Source: Chitinophagaceae bacterium
GTDB lineage: Bacteria; Bacteroidota; Bacteroidia; Chitinophagales; Chitinophagaceae
Assembly (NCBI GenBank): GCA_016787085.1
Contig: JAEUVJ010000033.1
Span: 1-40,229, forward strand
Direction of reading: 5' to 3'
Length of the DNA: 40,229 nucleotides
Below are positions 7,659-15,567 of this stretch, one piece after another. The notes below the pieces were generated by a model. The model did not search any database and was not told where the DNA came from. It worked only from the letters and a program-made list of their open reading frames with translations. Position numbers and translations under genes: made by a program. Numbering within the stretch: the stretch's first letter is position 1; every line of letters begins with the position of its first letter.

Positions 7659-8252
7659 GTGGCTTTTTTAAAGAATATATCACACAGCACACTGGCTGAT
7701 AAAGAACTGGTCGTCCTGTACAAAGAGACCGGCGATATGGCAGTGCTTGGAGAACTGTACCAGCGCTATATGGAACTGGTATATGGTGTTTGCCTGAAAT
7801 ACTTTAAAGAGCCCGAAACCGCCAAAGACAGCGTGATACAGATATTTGAAGAACTGGTGACCAAGTTGAAAAAGCACGAGGTGGACAATTTTAAGGGCTG
7901 GCTGCATATGGTGGCTAAAAACCACTGCCTGATGCAGCTCAGAACCCCTAAAAACCTGAGAACCGTGGAGTTTAAAACGGAACTTGTGCAAAACGAAGAA
8001 AATGTGCATCTGAATGGTGTGCTCGAAAAAGAGGAGAATTTCCGGAAACTGGAATACTGCCTCGGAACCCTGACTCCGGAACAGCAGGAAGCCATCAGGC
8101 TCTTCTACTTAGAAGGGAAATGTTATAATGAAATAGTGGAGCTCACGGGGCAGGAATGGAACCAGGTCAGGAGTTTTATACAGAACGGAAGGAGGAACCT
8201 GAAGCTATGTATGGATAAGGCTGAAGCCGGGGAACGGAAGTCGGAGGTATGA
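7659..8252 (+). CDS. RNA polymerase sigma factor, sigma-70/ECF-like
   Basis: A sigma-70 family factor of about 197 residues. Region 2 is visible in ELVVLYKETGDMAVLGELYQRYMELVYGVCLKYFKEPETAKDSVIQIFEELV and a DNFKGWLHMVAKNHCLMQLR segment. Region 4 is LTPEQQEAIRLFYLEGKCYNEIVELTGQEWNQVRSFIQNGRRNLK, a helix-turn-helix. The start is uncertain. There is no good ATG, and I favour the GTG at 7659 (MAFLKNISHSTLADKELV) over a TTG at 7641, because related proteins begin with a short xFLKNIS segment. It is followed 91 bp later by a membrane protein with an anti-sigma-like N-terminus, the usual sigma/anti-sigma order. The C-terminal residues ERKSEV are encoded within a purine-rich word tract, so the tail may be a late extension. 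Confidence 0.85.
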   Translation: MAFLKNISHSTLADKELVVLYKETGDMAVLGELYQRYMELVYGVCLKYFKEPETAKDSVIQIFEELVTKLKKHEVDNFKGWLHMVAKNHCLMQLRTPKNLRTVEFKTELVQNEENVHLNGVLEKEENFRKLEYCLGTLTPEQQEAIRLFYLEGKCYNEIVELTGQEWNQVRSFIQNGRRNLKLCMDKAEAGERKSEV

Positions 8253-8322
8253 GGTCAGAAGTAAGAGGTAAGAGATGGGAGTTTGGAACTTGGGATTTGA
8301 GATTTGTGGTTTAGAATTTGAT
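8238..8322 (+). repeat. purine-rich word tract spanning the sigma-factor stop codon
   Basis: A run of loosely repeated words (GGAGGTATGAGG, TCAGAAGTAAGAGG, TAAGAGATGGGAG, then TTTGGAACTTGGG, ATTTGAGATTTG) begins in the last codons of the sigma-factor gene and fills most of the gap to the next gene. TGA and TAA occur repeatedly and in different frames. Confidence 0.55.
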
Positions 8323-8343
8323 CTTTCATGGAAAGAAAAACTA

Positions 8344-9828
8344 ATGTCAGGTAATAACAACATACACGCATTTACCGCTGCTGATATTGAAAAATATCAC
8401 AAAGGCCTGCTTTCGCCCAAAGAAATGCAGGCTATGGAAAAAGCAGCGCTGGACGACCCCTTCCTGGCCGATGCACTGGAAGGATATGCCGTGGAAGGCG
8501 TGAACGTGAATGCTGATATCGCCGAATTGAAAAGGAGACTGGCTGAAAAAACGGAACAGGCAAAAGTAATACCACTGCAGGGCAGCACCCGTTCATCGTT
8601 CCGCTGGCTTAGAGCAGCAGCCGTGATCCTGTTTATTGCCGGGGCAGGATTATTGTCTTACCAATTCCTTTTTAAGACAAAGAATACAGACATTGCACAG
8701 AAACCTCAAAAAGAAACACCAAAAGATACAGGAACTGCCAACACGCAGCCGCAAGCTAATAATTCCGATACACCCGGCGTCATCGAACCCAATGTGGTTA
8801 CCGTTACCACAGGCGCAACAGCTTCTGATCAAACTACAGAAACATCAAAACAGCAAACTTTCATCAAGACAGACAGTGATGCTGGCAGAGAAGCAACTAC
8901 TATTCCTTCTGAAAAAAAGGAATTGGCTAAAAGTACAGATGCCAAACCGGTTCCTGTGACCGGCGATGTAAGCAGCCAGGCAAAAGATGCTGACAAGCTT
9001 GAAGAGAAAGCCATAGCCACTACTACGAAGCCGACTGGAAGTATCAGTGATAATAAAAAAGATATTACAGCCAGCGCTGATACCAGGCAAGCAGATGTAT
9101 TGAGCAGGCGAAAAGCAGAAACTGAGGCTGATAAAAAAGACGACAAGCAATTGAACGAAACGGCTGTCACCGCCAGGGGCATCACAAATGCTAAACAAAA
9201 CAGCCAGGGATATATAAGCAACATGAATTACTTCCGTGGAAAGGTGACCGATGCCAATAATAACCCGCTACCCTTTACCAATGTTATCAATACAGTTGAT
9301 AATGTAGGAACCTACAGCGACGCCAAAGGGAATTTCACCCTGGTATCCACCGATTCCATGATGGATGTACAACTGAGGTCACTGGGATTTGAAAATGGCA
9401 GGATCCGCCTGCGCAGCGATCTGTCCACTAACCAGATCGTATTGCAGGAAGACAGAGGCCTTAATGCAAGAGTACTGGACACGGTCAAACGGGATTTTGC
9501 AGCACGATCCCGCGAAGGCAATATGACACTGGAAGAGCCCGAACCGGTAGATGGATGGAAACCGTATGGCAGCTACCTGGCCAATAACCTGAATGTGCCT
9601 GAAAGTTTTGAAAGAAAGAAAAACGCAGATGACAACATTGTTGAATTATCTTTTGAGGTCAACAAATATGGCGACCCCATTAATATAAAAGTAGAAAGAT
9701 CTCTGTGCGACAAATGCGACCAGGAGGCTATCCGCCTCGTCAAGGAAGGCCCGAAATGGAAACGAAAAGCCAAAAAGAATAAAAGGACCACAGTCAGGGT
9801 GCCATTTATTAAACCTTCCGATTGGTAA
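8344..9828 (+). CDS. membrane protein with anti-sigma-like N-terminus, CarboxypepD_reg and TonB-C-like domain
   Basis: A 494-residue single-pass membrane protein. I start at the ATG at 8344 (MSGNNNIHAFTAADIEKYHKG), because the upstream in-frame sequence is a word tract. Residues 8-50 (FTAADIEKYHKGLLSPKEMQ ... DDPFLADALEGY) match the cytoplasmic N-terminal segment found in Bacteroidota proteins encoded after sigma factors. A transmembrane helix follows (AAAVILFIAGAGLLSYQFLF, about 91-110), then a long low-complexity Thr/Lys/Ala-rich linker (110-290). Next is a carboxypeptidase-regulatory-like domain (FRGKVTDANNNPLPFTNVI, about 296-370). The C-terminal region (VPESFERKK ... ELSFEVNKYGDPINIKVERS ... 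EAIRLVKEGPKW, about 417-485) resembles the TonB C-terminal domain. A role as membrane anti-sigma factor or envelope sensor is inferred from gene order. C-x-x-C in LCDKCDQEA may be a redox or metal site. Confidence 0.78.
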   Translation: MSGNNNIHAFTAADIEKYHKGLLSPKEMQAMEKAALDDPFLADALEGYAVEGVNVNADIAELKRRLAEKTEQAKVIPLQGSTRSSFRWLRAAAVILFIAGAGLLSYQFLFKTKNTDIAQKPQKETPKDTGTANTQPQANNSDTPGVIEPNVVTVTTGATASDQTTETSKQQTFIKTDSDAGREATTIPSEKKELAKSTDAKPVPVTGDVSSQAKDADKLEEKAIATTTKPTGSISDNKKDITASADTRQADVLSRRKAETEADKKDDKQLNETAVTARGITNAKQNSQGYISNMNYFRGKVTDANNNPLPFTNVINTVDNVGTYSDAKGNFTLVSTDSMMDVQLRSLGFENGRIRLRSDLSTNQIVLQEDRGLNARVLDTVKRDFAARSREGNMTLEEPEPVDGWKPYGSYLANNLNVPESFERKKNADDNIVELSFEVNKYGDPINIKVERSLCDKCDQEAIRLVKEGPKWKRKAKKNKRTTVRVPFIKPSDW

Positions 9829-9890
9829 TGCTTCCTTACCGCCTGTAAAAATCCCGGCAAACGGTTTTATTTTCTTCTTTCTTCCTTCCC

Positions 9891-9898
9891 TACCTTTG
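9891..9898 (+). promoter_or_regulatory. -7 box TACCTTTG for the DUF2911 gene
   Basis: TACCTTTG is a full match to TAnnTTTG, 24 nt before the ATG at 9923. The preceding sequence is a T/C-rich stretch with no clear TTTG at 19-21 bp. The position disfavours the in-frame start at 9896, which would overlap the box. Confidence 0.5.
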
Positions 9899-9922
9899 CC
9901 CTTCAATAAAACATGCATTGCT

Positions 9923-10756
9923 ATGAAACAACTTTTTGTTGCAGCTATTGCTGCCTCTCTTTTCTTTTCCGCCGAAGCACAATTAAAAACCCCGGCGCCC
10001 AGTCCCACCCAAACGGTTAAACAGGATTTTGGCCTGGCTTCTGTCGAATTATCCTATTCAAGACCCGCAGTAAAAGGAAGAAAGATATTCGGGGATATAG
10101 TACCGTTTGGCAAAGTATGGCGTACAGGCGCCAATAGCGCCACTACCCTGACATTTGGCGATGAAGTAACTATTGGCGGCACAAAGGTCCCGGCCGGTAA
10201 ATATGGCCTGCTGACCATCCCGGATAAGAACAGCTGGGTGATCATCATCAGTAAACAAACCGATGTGACCAGCCCCACTGCTTACAAAATGGACCAGGAC
10301 GTAGTACGGGTAACGGCGGCTGTAAAAAAATTGAAAGAGTCAGCAGAATCATTTACCATACAATTTGCCAATATAAAACCCGACGCCTGTGAACTGCAGA
10401 TGATGTGGGCCAATTCGGCTGTTACATTACCCATCAGCACGGAGATAGAGAGCAAGATCATGGCCAATATCAGCGCTGAAATGAAAAAAGACAAACCGCC
10501 CTATTTCCAGGCGGCGATGTACTATATGGACAATGGCAAGGACCTGAACCAGGCCGAGCAATGGTTCGCCAAGGCTGCAGAAGGAAATACTACTGCATTC
10601 TGGGTCTATCATCAATGGGCGAACTGCCTGGCCAAACTTGGCAAAAAAGATGAAGCCAAAGCAACAGCGGAAAAATCAAAAGAAATGGCCCTGACCGCTA
10701 AAAATGATGATTACGTTAAACTGAATGATAAACTGTTAGCCAGCCTCAAAAAATAA
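9923..10756 (+). CDS. DUF2911 domain-containing secreted protein
   Basis: A 277-residue protein starting MKQLFVAAIAASLFFSAEAQ, a signal peptide with cleavage near AEA-Q. The central part contains the DUF2911 hallmark (KQDFGLASVELSYSRPAVKGRKIFG, PFGKVWRTGANSATTLTFG, VPAGKYGLLTIPDKNSWVIIIS), a family of unknown function widespread in Bacteroidota. The C-terminal 80 residues (YYMDNGKDLNQAEQWFAKAAEGNTTAFWVYHQWANCLAKLGKKDEAKATAEKSKEMA) look like two or three TPR-like helical hairpins, often attached to DUF2911. It is likely periplasmic or outer-membrane associated. It is monocistronic: a -7 box lies upstream and a terminator downstream, and it converges on the symporter gene. Confidence 0.88.
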   Translation: MKQLFVAAIAASLFFSAEAQLKTPAPSPTQTVKQDFGLASVELSYSRPAVKGRKIFGDIVPFGKVWRTGANSATTLTFGDEVTIGGTKVPAGKYGLLTIPDKNSWVIIISKQTDVTSPTAYKMDQDVVRVTAAVKKLKESAESFTIQFANIKPDACELQMMWANSAVTLPISTEIESKIMANISAEMKKDKPPYFQAAMYYMDNGKDLNQAEQWFAKAAEGNTTAFWVYHQWANCLAKLGKKDEAKATAEKSKEMALTAKNDDYVKLNDKLLASLKK

Positions 10757-10778
10757 TGGCCCACTAAAAAGTTTTTCG

Positions 10779-10807
10779 ATAGCTCCTTGCCGGGAGCTAT
10801 TTTTTTT
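10779..10807 (+). terminator. terminator of the DUF2911 gene, overlapping the symporter stop codon
   Basis: Stem ATAGCTCC / GGAGCTAT (10779-10786 with 10793-10800), a 6-nt loop and a run of eight T. The minus-strand side carries CTTTTT, so it may work in both directions. The TAG stop of the convergent symporter gene (10799-10797) lies inside the stem. Confidence 0.8.
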
Positions 10808-12527
10808 GTGGTACCAATTTATTCAATAACAGGCTGAAGAAGATAACCCCGAAAGCACCGATGGGGTTCAGCCATAAAAAACCCATCTTCAGCACCGGCG
10901 GGTTTGTTTTGGTCAAAATGAATACGGTCAGTACCAGTAATTCGGCCAGGATAGCTCCCCAGAATACCGCATTCCCATTGGTGACCTTCTTAAAAAAGAA
11001 AGCGACTAAGAATACACCCAGTATCACTCCATAGAACAATGAACCAAGTACATTCACCGCTTCGATCAGGCTGTTACCGATATTATAGGTGAACATGGCC
11101 ACCACGATACAGAAGATGCCCCATATCAACGTATATCTTTTGGAAAGCCTGTACTCATCTTCATTACTTTCTTTATTCTTTCTGAAGCGCCTGTGAAAAT
11201 CCACCATAGAACAGGAGGCCAATGAGTTGATTGCGGCAGCGATGCTACCCCATGAGGCTAAGAAGATAATAGCGATCAGCAATCCGACTAAGCCTGCCGG
11301 CAAATGATCCACCACGAACCGGAGAAAAATATAGTTGGTATCATTATCATCTCCCTTTACTTCCTTTGACTTTATCCATGTTTTTACCTGGTTTCTGAGT
11401 GTGTCAGATCTTTTTTGCAGGGATTGTAACGCTGCCGTTTCCCCGTTCACTGCAGCCGCATCACTATTATCATGTGCCCGGATAAATGCAGCGACTGTTT
11501 GCTTCTTTTGCTCAGCAATAGCAGCATATTGCTGTTGCACCAATGCAAAAGAGTCTTTATACACCGACTGTTCAAGTTTCTTTACCTGCACCTCATTAAA
11601 AAATACCGGGGCTTTATTGAACTGGTAAAACGTGAAAACCAATACACCGATAAGCAATATTAAAAACTGCATGGGCACTTTCACAAAGCCATTCATCAGC
11701 AAACCCATCCGGCTCTCTTTGATATTCTTTGCCGTAAGATATCTTCCTACCTGGCTCTGATCGGCGCCGAAATAGGATAAGGCGAGGAAGAAACCACCGA
11801 CGATACCACTCAATAGATTGTACTGGTCGCTCCAGTTAAATCCCTTTTCAGTAATGCCAGTCGTGATAACATTCAGCTTACCCAGCTTACCGCCTACCCT
11901 TAAAGCATCTGTAAATCCGATCCCCTCCGGTAACATATGCACCACCATATAGGCAGCGAGGAACATGCCGGTAAAAACAATGATCAATTGCAACTGCTGA
12001 GTATAGGCCACTGCTTTGGCGCCGCCGGTCATGGTATAAATGATCAGCAGGCCACCCATGAAGAGATTGGTCCAGTAAATATTCCATCCAAGTAAAGAAG
12101 AAAGAATGATGGATGGGGCAAATACACTGATACCCGTTGACAGGCCTCTTTGCAATAAGAACAAAAAAGAAGTAAGTGATCTTGTTTTCCCATCAAACCT
12201 TGTCTCCAGATATTCGTATGCCGTATAAACCTTCAGCCGGCTGAAGATCGGTACAAAAAAGATACAGATCACAATAGTAGCGAGGGGTATGCCAAAATAA
12301 TATTGTACGAACCGCATCCCGTCGGTATAGGCCTGGCCGGGGGCCGAAAGAAAAGTAATGGCGCTGGCCTGTGTACCCATAATGCTTAACAATACCAGGC
12401 CCCAGGGCATGCTCCGGTTATCTAAGAAGTATCCATCCAAATTATGGGAAGTACGGCTTTTGTATAAACCGTAAGTAATGATGGCAAGTAAGGTGATGAC
12501 CAGTATTATCCAATCGAGCTGGCTCAT
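10797..12527 (-). CDS. sodium:solute symporter (SSS/SLC5 family)
   Basis: A 576-residue transporter with about 13 predicted membrane segments. The N-terminus MSQLDWIILVITLLAIITYG is followed by the SSS signature region (DGYFLDNRSMPWGLVLLSIMGTQASAITFLSAPGQAY). Later comes the conserved AAAINSLASCSMVDFHRRF segment around the eighth helix and VNVLGSLFYGVILGVFLVAFF near the end. Between membrane segments, at roughly residues 310-400, is a long charged loop with helical repeats (VQQQYAAIAEQKKQTVAAF), a feature I associate with Bacteroidota members. The substrate cannot be read from sequence. It is the last gene of a run with the PIG-L deacetylase and two tiny membrane proteins, which suggests uptake of a substrate processed by that deacetylase. 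Its start codon abuts a 7-bp hairpin. Confidence 0.92.
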   Translation of the reverse strand: MSQLDWIILVITLLAIITYGLYKSRTSHNLDGYFLDNRSMPWGLVLLSIMGTQASAITFLSAPGQAYTDGMRFVQYYFGIPLATIVICIFFVPIFSRLKVYTAYEYLETRFDGKTRSLTSFLFLLQRGLSTGISVFAPSIILSSLLGWNIYWTNLFMGGLLIIYTMTGGAKAVAYTQQLQLIIVFTGMFLAAYMVVHMLPEGIGFTDALRVGGKLGKLNVITTGITEKGFNWSDQYNLLSGIVGGFFLALSYFGADQSQVGRYLTAKNIKESRMGLLMNGFVKVPMQFLILLIGVLVFTFYQFNKAPVFFNEVQVKKLEQSVYKDSFALVQQQYAAIAEQKKQTVAAFIRAHDNSDAAAVNGETAALQSLQKRSDTLRNQVKTWIKSKEVKGDDNDTNYIFLRFVVDHLPAGLVGLLIAIIFLASWGSIAAAINSLASCSMVDFHRRFRKNKESNEDEYRLSKRYTLIWGIFCIVVAMFTYNIGNSLIEAVNVLGSLFYGVILGVFLVAFFFKKVTNGNAVFWGAILAELLVLTVFILTKTNPPVLKMGFLWLNPIGAFGVIFFSLLLNKLVPQKK

Positions 12528-12548
12528 ACCCCTTGCCCCTGAAGGGGT
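12528..12548 (-). promoter_or_regulatory. hairpin directly upstream of the symporter start codon
   Basis: On the minus strand ACCCCTT and AAGGGGT (7 bp) flank a CAGGGGC loop, and the ATG begins at the next base. The 3' arm AAGGGG is also the only purine-rich candidate for a ribosome-binding site, so folding would hide it. It could equally be a copy of a small dispersed CCCCT/AGGGG palindrome (compare 35304-35315). Confidence 0.4.
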
Positions 12549-12581
12549 ATTTTGATTCCGGAAAAAAGGAAAGCAATCATG

Positions 12582-12707
12582 TCAATCAAATTTCTTTGTA
12601 AAAAAGTAAAACAGTATGATCAACAGCACAAGAAAAACGACGGTAAGTACATACCAGGTATTCCAGCTTTTGAACAATGGCGCTTTATCGTTATCGGGTG
12701 TATGCAT
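12582..12707 (-). CDS. 41-residue single-pass membrane protein
   Basis: A short reading frame from ATG at 12707 to TGA at 12584-12582. The peptide starts MHTPDNDKAPLFKSWNTWYV, continues with a 16-residue hydrophobic helix (LTVVFLVLLIILFYFF) and ends TKKFD. Its ATG lies 1 nt after the TAA of the preceding small gene (TAAAATG), so translational coupling is likely, and the symporter starts 54 nt further on. The polar N-terminus, one helix and a KK tail are those of a genuine micro-membrane protein rather than chance coding. A role as a small accessory subunit of the symporter is inferred from position only. Confidence 0.7.
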   Translation of the reverse strand: MHTPDNDKAPLFKSWNTWYVLTVVFLVLLIILFYFFTKKFD

Positions 12708-12708
12708 T

Positions 12709-12885
12709 TTATCTTCTCGTTGAACGGAGCCATCCCAGCGCTACGATAGCGCCGCCGATGATCAGCCCTAATAAAATACCAAGCTTCACTCTTTTTACTA
12801 TTATCCCCAATGCCAACCCGAGGATGATAGCGAAAATAAACGCCATCTCTCCTCTCCTGATACTTGGTTTCTTTTCTGTCGCCAT
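12709..12885 (-). CDS. 58-residue two-helix membrane protein
   Basis: From ATG at 12885 (MATEKKPSIRRGEMAFIFAI) to TAA at 12711-12709. After a basic N-terminus there are two hydrophobic segments, AFIFAIILGLALGII and LGILLGLIIGGAIVALGWL, joined by a VKRVK turn, then a basic STRR end. This is a hairpin membrane protein with both termini probably in the cytoplasm. An in-frame TTG at 12921 overlaps the PIG-L stop and seems less likely. It sits 32 nt after the PIG-L gene and 1 nt before the 41-residue gene. I recognise no named family; the operon context ties it to the deacetylase and symporter. Confidence 0.72.
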   Translation of the reverse strand: MATEKKPSIRRGEMAFIFAIILGLALGIIVKRVKLGILLGLIIGGAIVALGWLRSTRR

Positions 12886-12917
12886 TTTCTTTAAAGTTTC
12901 GAGATCTTTCAGGGGCT

Positions 12918-15428
12918 TCAAAATCCCTTTTTCCTGTTCAATGCAATGATATTGGCCAGCAACCTATACGCACCGGGAACACCGGCCGGCAATTCACGGA
13001 AGAACACGATACCGGTATAAACAAAAACCCCTTTACCATGCTTTGCAATGACCAGGCTTCCTTCATCCGGTTTTTCTCCGGGGTCATTCATCGACAATAC
13101 CGTTTCATATTTCGTGCTATCCCATGCCGCCGCATGATAGATACTCCGCTCCTGCACCCATCCCTTAAAATCATCCTGCGTGATCTTATTAGGAAAATTG
13201 AATACCGGATGTGCAGGTTTCAGAAATGTGACCGGTGAATTCTCGTCAGTGATCCTCGTTCTCGATATATTAAAGTTGTAAGGCCCGATCTTCGCCCTTA
13301 CCGGCCCTATCTGGTTACTGGTATTATACTGAACAATGAGATTGCCGCCGTCGCTGACGTACTTCATCAGTTTGTCGTAATAGTTATTCATCCATTCATG
13401 TGTATTGTATGCCCTTACGCCGGTAATGATCGCATCGAACTGCTGCAGGTTATTCCTGGAAAGTTCTTTGTCGGTCAGCAGGGTCACTTCATATCCCATT
13501 TGCTCCAGCGCTTCGGGCACTTTATCGCCGGCGCCGATGATATAGCCAATTTTTTTGTTGTATGTTTTAAGGTCAACATACTTTAAAGAAACAGCAGCCT
13601 TATGAAAATAATTGATATAAGGAATATGATCATGCCTGATCTCATGTTTATCCTCTGCCACATTCCTGTTATCCCCTTCAACGATGCTGAAAAACATTTC
13701 TTCATTATCTTTTCCAGGATCTCCCTTATAGGCAATTTCCCACACCTGGTTTTTTGCACTCACCTCAATACGGTTGTTTGAAAGCGAGATATTCTTAAAA
13801 GCCATCCCAGCAGCATTTGTTGTCACCTCAATATCACCTTTAAAGCCCCTTCTCATCCCCTTTATCAATAGTGACCCTGAAATATCTTTATTGCCGGGAG
13901 TGATCACCTGTACATCTTGTACAGGACTTATTGTGGCCGGGGGAAGCACCACCAGCGGCTCATACAACTCCCCGCGTACCGGGTCGGTGAATTTATATTT
14001 CACCGGCCGTACAAAGATGAAACGTTCCCCATATATCCTCACCGAAATAAAAGCCTGGTAAGCCGGGTCCACATCCGGCTGCCCGATCTGCCACTGGTCA
14101 CTGACATTAAAATATCCTTCCGCCATCTTGTTCGCTAACCAGTAGGGTTGTGTGATGGGTTTGGATGCAGGAATAAAGAAAGTCTTTGAGAAATTCAGGT
14201 TCCTGTTCTTCTCCAGCGTTCGTTGAAATGTAGAATCAAAATCATCTACGGCAACCTTCTGTAAAACAGCATCCGTGCCTAAGCGATTGTTGAAAGAAAA
14301 ATTGATCCGGATAGAATCTGTCTGCACGGCAAATTGTTCCGTAGTCGTTGCATCCAGGAACAAGCCGCTGCATTGTGCGATCAACTGATATACTTCTTTC
14401 AGCTTTTGTTCTTTCCAGTAGCCATCTTCCAATGTATGAATCGCTTTATATAGCCTTACCAGTCCTTCCACGGAATATTCAGGATGAAACAGGTCAAAAG
14501 AAGTAATAAGACTGTCAATGATCTTTTGAACGGTCTGCCCGTCATTTATCCTTTTCCATCCTAGCTCCACTCCTTCCATCAGGTCGCCCTGCGGCTGGTC
14601 ACCTTTGGTGGCTTTGAAGTACTCCAGCGACTCACCTCTTGACGCAGGCACACCAAATCCCTGGCTTTTATGCTGGCTGCGACTCTCCGCCGCTATTTCA
14701 CCATAACTTTTTCCCAGTAAGGGGTTATATCCTCCCACATCAACCTTGAACTGATCTTCCCTTGTGGTATTATTACCTCCGAAATTGAAAGTATTCCACA
14801 ATACCCTTTTTACCTGCCAGGGCTGCACATATTTTAATTGTTCAGGAAAACGACTGGCATCAGCAGCAGCAGCGAATGCTTCATTCGCCAGGATAGCGGA
14901 AGCAGTATGATGTCCATGTCCCCCTTCTCCTGTTGTCGGGAATCTTGTTATAATCACATCCGGCCGGAACTTCCTGATCACCCATACCACATCGCTCAAT
15001 ATTTTTTCCTTATCCCATTTGATAAAAGTCTCTTCCGGGTTTTTGGAAAACCCAAAATCGAAAGCCCTTGTAAAAAATTGCTCCCCTGCATCAATCCTTC
15101 TGGCAGCAAGAAGTTCTTGTGTACGTATCAACCCCAATTCAATACCCTGCTCATCACCGATCAGGTTTTGTCCGCCATCACCCCTTGTCATAGATAAATA
15201 ACCGGTACGGTAAAGCTTATCTTTTGAGAGGTAAGCGATCAGTCGTGTATTCTCATCGTCGGGGTGAGCTGCTACGTACAGAACGGACCCCAGCACATTG
15301 AGTTTGCGCAAAGCCTGGTACATATCAGAAGAGGTCCAGCTTTGCGGAGACTGGGAAAAAGCATCCTTTGGCAAGCTAAGGATGACAAGGAAAGCGGTCA
15401 GATAAAGAAGGGGTATAGTTTTTCTCAT
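12918..15428 (-). CDS. PIG-L family deacetylase with C-terminal amidotransferase-like region
   Basis: An 836-residue secreted protein. The start at 15428 gives a signal peptide (MRKTIPLLYLTAFLVILSLP, cleavage near FSQS). The LmbE/PIG-L zinc hydrolase domain follows: AAHPDDENTRLIAYLS (zinc ligands H and D of HPDD), RGDGGQNLIG, and HGHHTASAILANEAF supplying the third histidine. Such enzymes remove N-acetyl groups from amino sugars. The middle is beta-rich (about 300-600). The C-terminal 200 residues resemble a class I glutamine-amidotransferase-like fold (GYIIGAGDKVPEALEQMGYEVTLL, QFDAIITGVRAYNTHEW, GNLIVQYNT). The upstream in-frame extension to 15479 is unsupported. The gene heads an operon with two tiny membrane proteins and the symporter. 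Its signal peptide contains a repeat-like palindrome at 15361-15387. Confidence 0.9.
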   Translation of the reverse strand: MRKTIPLLYLTAFLVILSLPKDAFSQSPQSWTSSDMYQALRKLNVLGSVLYVAAHPDDENTRLIAYLSKDKLYRTGYLSMTRGDGGQNLIGDEQGIELGLIRTQELLAARRIDAGEQFFTRAFDFGFSKNPEETFIKWDKEKILSDVVWVIRKFRPDVIITRFPTTGEGGHGHHTASAILANEAFAAAADASRFPEQLKYVQPWQVKRVLWNTFNFGGNNTTREDQFKVDVGGYNPLLGKSYGEIAAESRSQHKSQGFGVPASRGESLEYFKATKGDQPQGDLMEGVELGWKRINDGQTVQKIIDSLITSFDLFHPEYSVEGLVRLYKAIHTLEDGYWKEQKLKEVYQLIAQCSGLFLDATTTEQFAVQTDSIRINFSFNNRLGTDAVLQKVAVDDFDSTFQRTLEKNRNLNFSKTFFIPASKPITQPYWLANKMAEGYFNVSDQWQIGQPDVDPAYQAFISVRIYGERFIFVRPVKYKFTDPVRGELYEPLVVLPPATISPVQDVQVITPGNKDISGSLLIKGMRRGFKGDIEVTTNAAGMAFKNISLSNNRIEVSAKNQVWEIAYKGDPGKDNEEMFFSIVEGDNRNVAEDKHEIRHDHIPYINYFHKAAVSLKYVDLKTYNKKIGYIIGAGDKVPEALEQMGYEVTLLTDKELSRNNLQQFDAIITGVRAYNTHEWMNNYYDKLMKYVSDGGNLIVQYNTSNQIGPVRAKIGPYNFNISRTRITDENSPVTFLKPAHPVFNFPNKITQDDFKGWVQERSIYHAAAWDSTKYETVLSMNDPGEKPDEGSLVIAKHGKGVFVYTGIVFFRELPAGVPGAYRLLANIIALNRKKGF
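15361..15387 (-). repeat. palindromic repeat-like element inside the PIG-L signal-peptide codons
   Basis: CATCCTT (15362-15368) and AAGGATG (15378-15384) form a perfect 7-bp inverted repeat around TGGCAAGCT. On the minus strand the 27 bases encode roughly VILSLPKDA. From memory they are close to the dispersed element TGTCATCCTGAGCTTG-TCGAAGGATG, with about three differences. The same core, CTTCGACAAGCTCAG, occurs at 35476-35490. Confidence 0.55.
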
Positions 15429-15531
15429 TCCCGAATTATTCAGCGAATATAACTTTTGTTCACAAAGTGGTATGTCCATTCATAAATTTTAGGATATGTT
15501 ATGATTTTATCCACCCAACCGGAATTGCTTT

Positions 15532-15539
15532 TACCTTTG
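15532..15539 (+). promoter_or_regulatory. -7 box TACCTTTG for ggt
   Basis: Full TAnnTTTG match, 28 nt before the ATG at 15568. No TTTG is seen at the expected -33 spacing. It lies in the 139-bp divergent space shared with the PIG-L gene. Confidence 0.5.
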
Positions 15540-15567
15540 GCCGTCACATCCTGAAAACTCTCAGCGC

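Noticed and set aside
8829..9224. Minus-strand frames inside the anti-sigma-like gene
   Set aside because: They are complements of the Thr/Lys/Ala-rich linker and show no protein features.
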